Part shown: positions 4,520-6,071 of the stretch, piece after piece
How the letters are laid out: every line of letters begins with the position of its first letter
How positions within the stretch are numbered: the first letter of the stretch is position 1
NCBI GenBank assembly: GCA_002451015.1
Contig: DKBB01000122.1
Coordinates: forward strand, 176-6,246
DNA from: Acidobacteria bacterium UBA6911
GTDB lineage: Bacteria; Acidobacteriota; UBA6911
DNA: 6,071 nucleotides
Direction: 5' to 3'
Notes under the pieces: model-generated
Databases searched by the model: none
What the model saw: the letters and a program-made list of their open reading frames with translations, nothing else
What the model was told of the DNA's origin: nothing
Position numbers and translations under genes: made by a program

Positions 4520-6052
4520 ATGGTGAAGACAGAATCGAATGAAGCAAGAAAGCTGGCCACACTTGTTGCGGTCAGCCACGCTCTGTCGGGAACGCTCAAC
4601 CTGCAACATTCCCTGCATCGCATCCTGGAAATTCTCGAGCGGAGCCAGAACATGTTCCGCAGCGCGGTGACGTTGTTGCGTCCGGACTCGGACCTGACGA
4701 TAGAAGCATCCAACGGGATTACAGAAGAAGGACTGCTCGCTCGGTACCGTATGGGGGAAGGAGTGACCGGTAGGGTGGTGGAAACCGGCAGGCCGATTGT
4801 GATCCCCCGTGTGAGTCAGGAGCCGATGTTGTTGAATCGGGCCGCCAAGCGAAAGGGCCTCAAGGAGGAACTGAGCTACATCTGTGTGCCCATTAACATA
4901 GGGCGAAAAACGATTGGGGCTCTCGGGATAGATTTACGTTTTAAACAGGATCGGGATTACGACCGCGTTGTTCAATTTCTTCGGGTTGTGACCGCAATGA
5001 TTGCCCAGGCGGTCCAGGTGGAGCACCTGGTGAGAGCGGAAACAAAACACCTGGTCGCGGAAAATATCCACCTGCGGGAAGAACTGCGCGAGCGTTATGA
5101 CTTTTCAAACATGGTCGGCAGCAGCGGCGGTATGCGCCAGGTCTACGAGCAGATATCCCAGGTCGCCGGAACCAATACCAACGTATTGATACGGGGCGAA
5201 TCGGGCACCGGCAAGGAGTTGATCGCCCACGCCATCCATTACAATTCTCCGAGGGCGAAAAAGCCTTTTGTAAAGGTCAGTTGCGCCGCTCTACCCGATA
5301 CGCTTATCGAATCGGAACTTTTCGGTTACGAGAAGGGCGCGTTCACCGGCGCGCAATCGCGCAAGCTGGGTCGCTTCGAGTTGGCTAACGGGGGGACTCT
5401 CTTTCTCGACGAGATAGGGGATCTGAATCTTGCCACCCAGATCAAACTGCTTCGCGTAATTCAGGAGCGGGAGATCGAACGGCTGGGAGGCACGGAATCG
5501 ATCAAGATCAAAGTCCGGCTGATCGCCGCAACGAATAAAGACCTGGAAACCGCAATAGCTGAGAAGGCATTCCGCGAAGATCTCTACTATCGGCTGAACG
5601 TTTTTACCATCTTTGTTCCGCCGTTGCGTGAGAGAAAGCCGGATATCATGGCCCTGACCGATTTTTTTCTCGAAAAATACACCAAGGAGCACTCCAAGAA
5701 CATCAAGCGGATTTCCACCCCCGCCATCGACATGCTGATGAGTTACCACTGGCCGGGGAATGTTCGTGAGCTGGAAAACGCCATCGAACGCTCCGTGCTG
5801 GTTTCCGACGGTAGTGTCATTCACGCCCACCATCTGCCTCCGACGCTGCAGACCGCGGAGGAAACCGGAACGATCAGTAAACTGTCTCTCGAGGAAAACG
5901 TATCGTCTTATGAGAAGGATCTGATACAGGACGCCCTGAAAACCACGCGCGGCAATCGCAGAAAGGCCGCCCGGCTGCTGGGCGCAACCGAAAGGATAGT
6001 CAACTACAAGGTCAAGAAATACGCCATCGACTGCAGCCGCTTCCGCAAATAA
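4520..6052 (+). CDS. Sigma-54-dependent activator, NifA-like (GAF-AAA+-Fis HTH)
   Basis: This is a 510-residue cytoplasmic enhancer-binding protein that uses ATP hydrolysis to open sigma-54 promoters. Domains in order: an N-terminal GAF sensor (about 22-165); a charged, probably helical linker (about 168-195); the AAA+ core (about 198-430), with Walker A GESGTGKE at 226-233, the sigma-54-contacting GAFTGA loop at 273-278, Walker B LFLDEIG at 294-300, FREDLYYRL at 351-359 and [11 protein letters not shown] at 411-421; and a Fis-type helix-turn-helix (about 464-500, with [11 protein letters not shown]). All motifs needed for sigma-54 activation are intact. The layout and linker match NifA and NifA-like paralogues. 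The cysteine cluster of oxygen-sensitive rhizobial NifA is absent. A nitrogen-related role is suggested by the family but not shown here, since no nif, gln or amt gene is in view. There is no receiver domain, so signal input should be a small ligand or partner at the GAF domain. The ribosome binding site is weak (GTGG about 9 nt upstream), and no other in-frame ATG is near. Confidence 0.92.
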   Translation: MVKTESNEARKLATLVAVSHALSGTLNLQHSLHRILEILERSQNMFRSAVTLLRPDSDLTIEASNGITEEGLLARYRMGEGVTGRVVETGRPIVIPRVSQEPMLLNRAAKRKGLKEELSYICVPINIGRKTIGALGIDLRFKQDRDYDRVVQFLRVVTAMIAQAVQVEHLVRAETKHLVAENIHLREELRERYDFSNMVGSSGGMRQVYEQISQVAGTNTNVLIRGESGTGKELIAHAIHYNSPRAKKPFVKVSCAALPDTLIESELFGYEKGAFTGAQSRKLGRFELANGGTLFLDEIGDLNLATQIKLLRVIQEREIERLGGTESIKIKVRLIAATNKDLETAIAEKAFREDLYYRLNVFTIFVPPLRERKPDIMALTDFFLEKYTKEHSKNIKRISTPAIDMLMSYHWPGNVRELENAIERSVLVSDGSVIHAHHLPPTLQTAEETGTISKLSLEENVSSYEKDLIQDALKTTRGNRRKAARLLGATERIVNYKVKKYAIDCSRFRK

Positions 6053-6071
6053 AAATGGTGACAGGCTAGAA

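Noticed and set aside
4456..4520. NifA upstream activator sequence (TGT-N10-ACA) at the regulator promoter
   Set aside because: The palindrome has different spacing and sequence, and no TGT-N10-ACA was found in the intergenic parts examined.
5291..5833. 180-codon minus-strand open frame inside the activator gene
   Set aside because: It lies opposite the AAA+ core, whose motifs explain the sequence fully; a shadow of codon bias.

Overview
The window carries four clearly recognisable protein genes, all on the + strand, and one long stretch (2090-2963) without a confident gene. In order they are: the 3' third of mfd (transcription-repair coupling factor), a secreted single-parvulin SurA-like chaperone/PPIase, a PutP-type Na+/proline symporter, and a GAF/AAA+/Fis sigma-54 activator of the NifA-like family. 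The parvulin protein has an export signal, which suggests a Gram-negative cell envelope. The mfd-to-parvulin order, the NifA-like regulator and the heptameric TCTGACT repeats fit Desulfobacterota (former Deltaproteobacteria). That placement is inferred from gene content and memory of the family, not from a search.

Region by region: 1-888 is the end of mfd. The gap 889-1123 holds a 3.6-copy heptamer repeat and a plausible sigma-70 promoter for the next gene. The parvulin gene (1124-2089) ends 16 bp before a long hairpin followed by a T run, a convincing intrinsic terminator, so it is transcribed separately from what follows. The 2154-2860 stretch is rich in nested inverted repeats. It has a leftward promoter-like site that fits both sigma-70 and sigma-54 patterns, two same-frame minus-strand ORFs separated by one TGA, and a foldable segment at 2691-2813. 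A candidate promoter then precedes putP (2964-4421). The 98-bp gap before the regulator holds a good sigma-70 promoter overlapped by a perfect 12-bp inverted repeat.

The genes do not form one pathway. mfd and the parvulin gene are housekeeping (DNA repair and envelope protein folding). The symporter imports proline. The activator is intact and should work with sigma-54 RNA polymerase, but its target is not evident: no good + strand sigma-54 promoter was seen upstream of putP. Its own promoter looks repressible or autoregulated. No established new multi-gene system was found. The most original signals are the palindrome on the regulator promoter and the structured, possibly transcribed region between the parvulin gene and putP.
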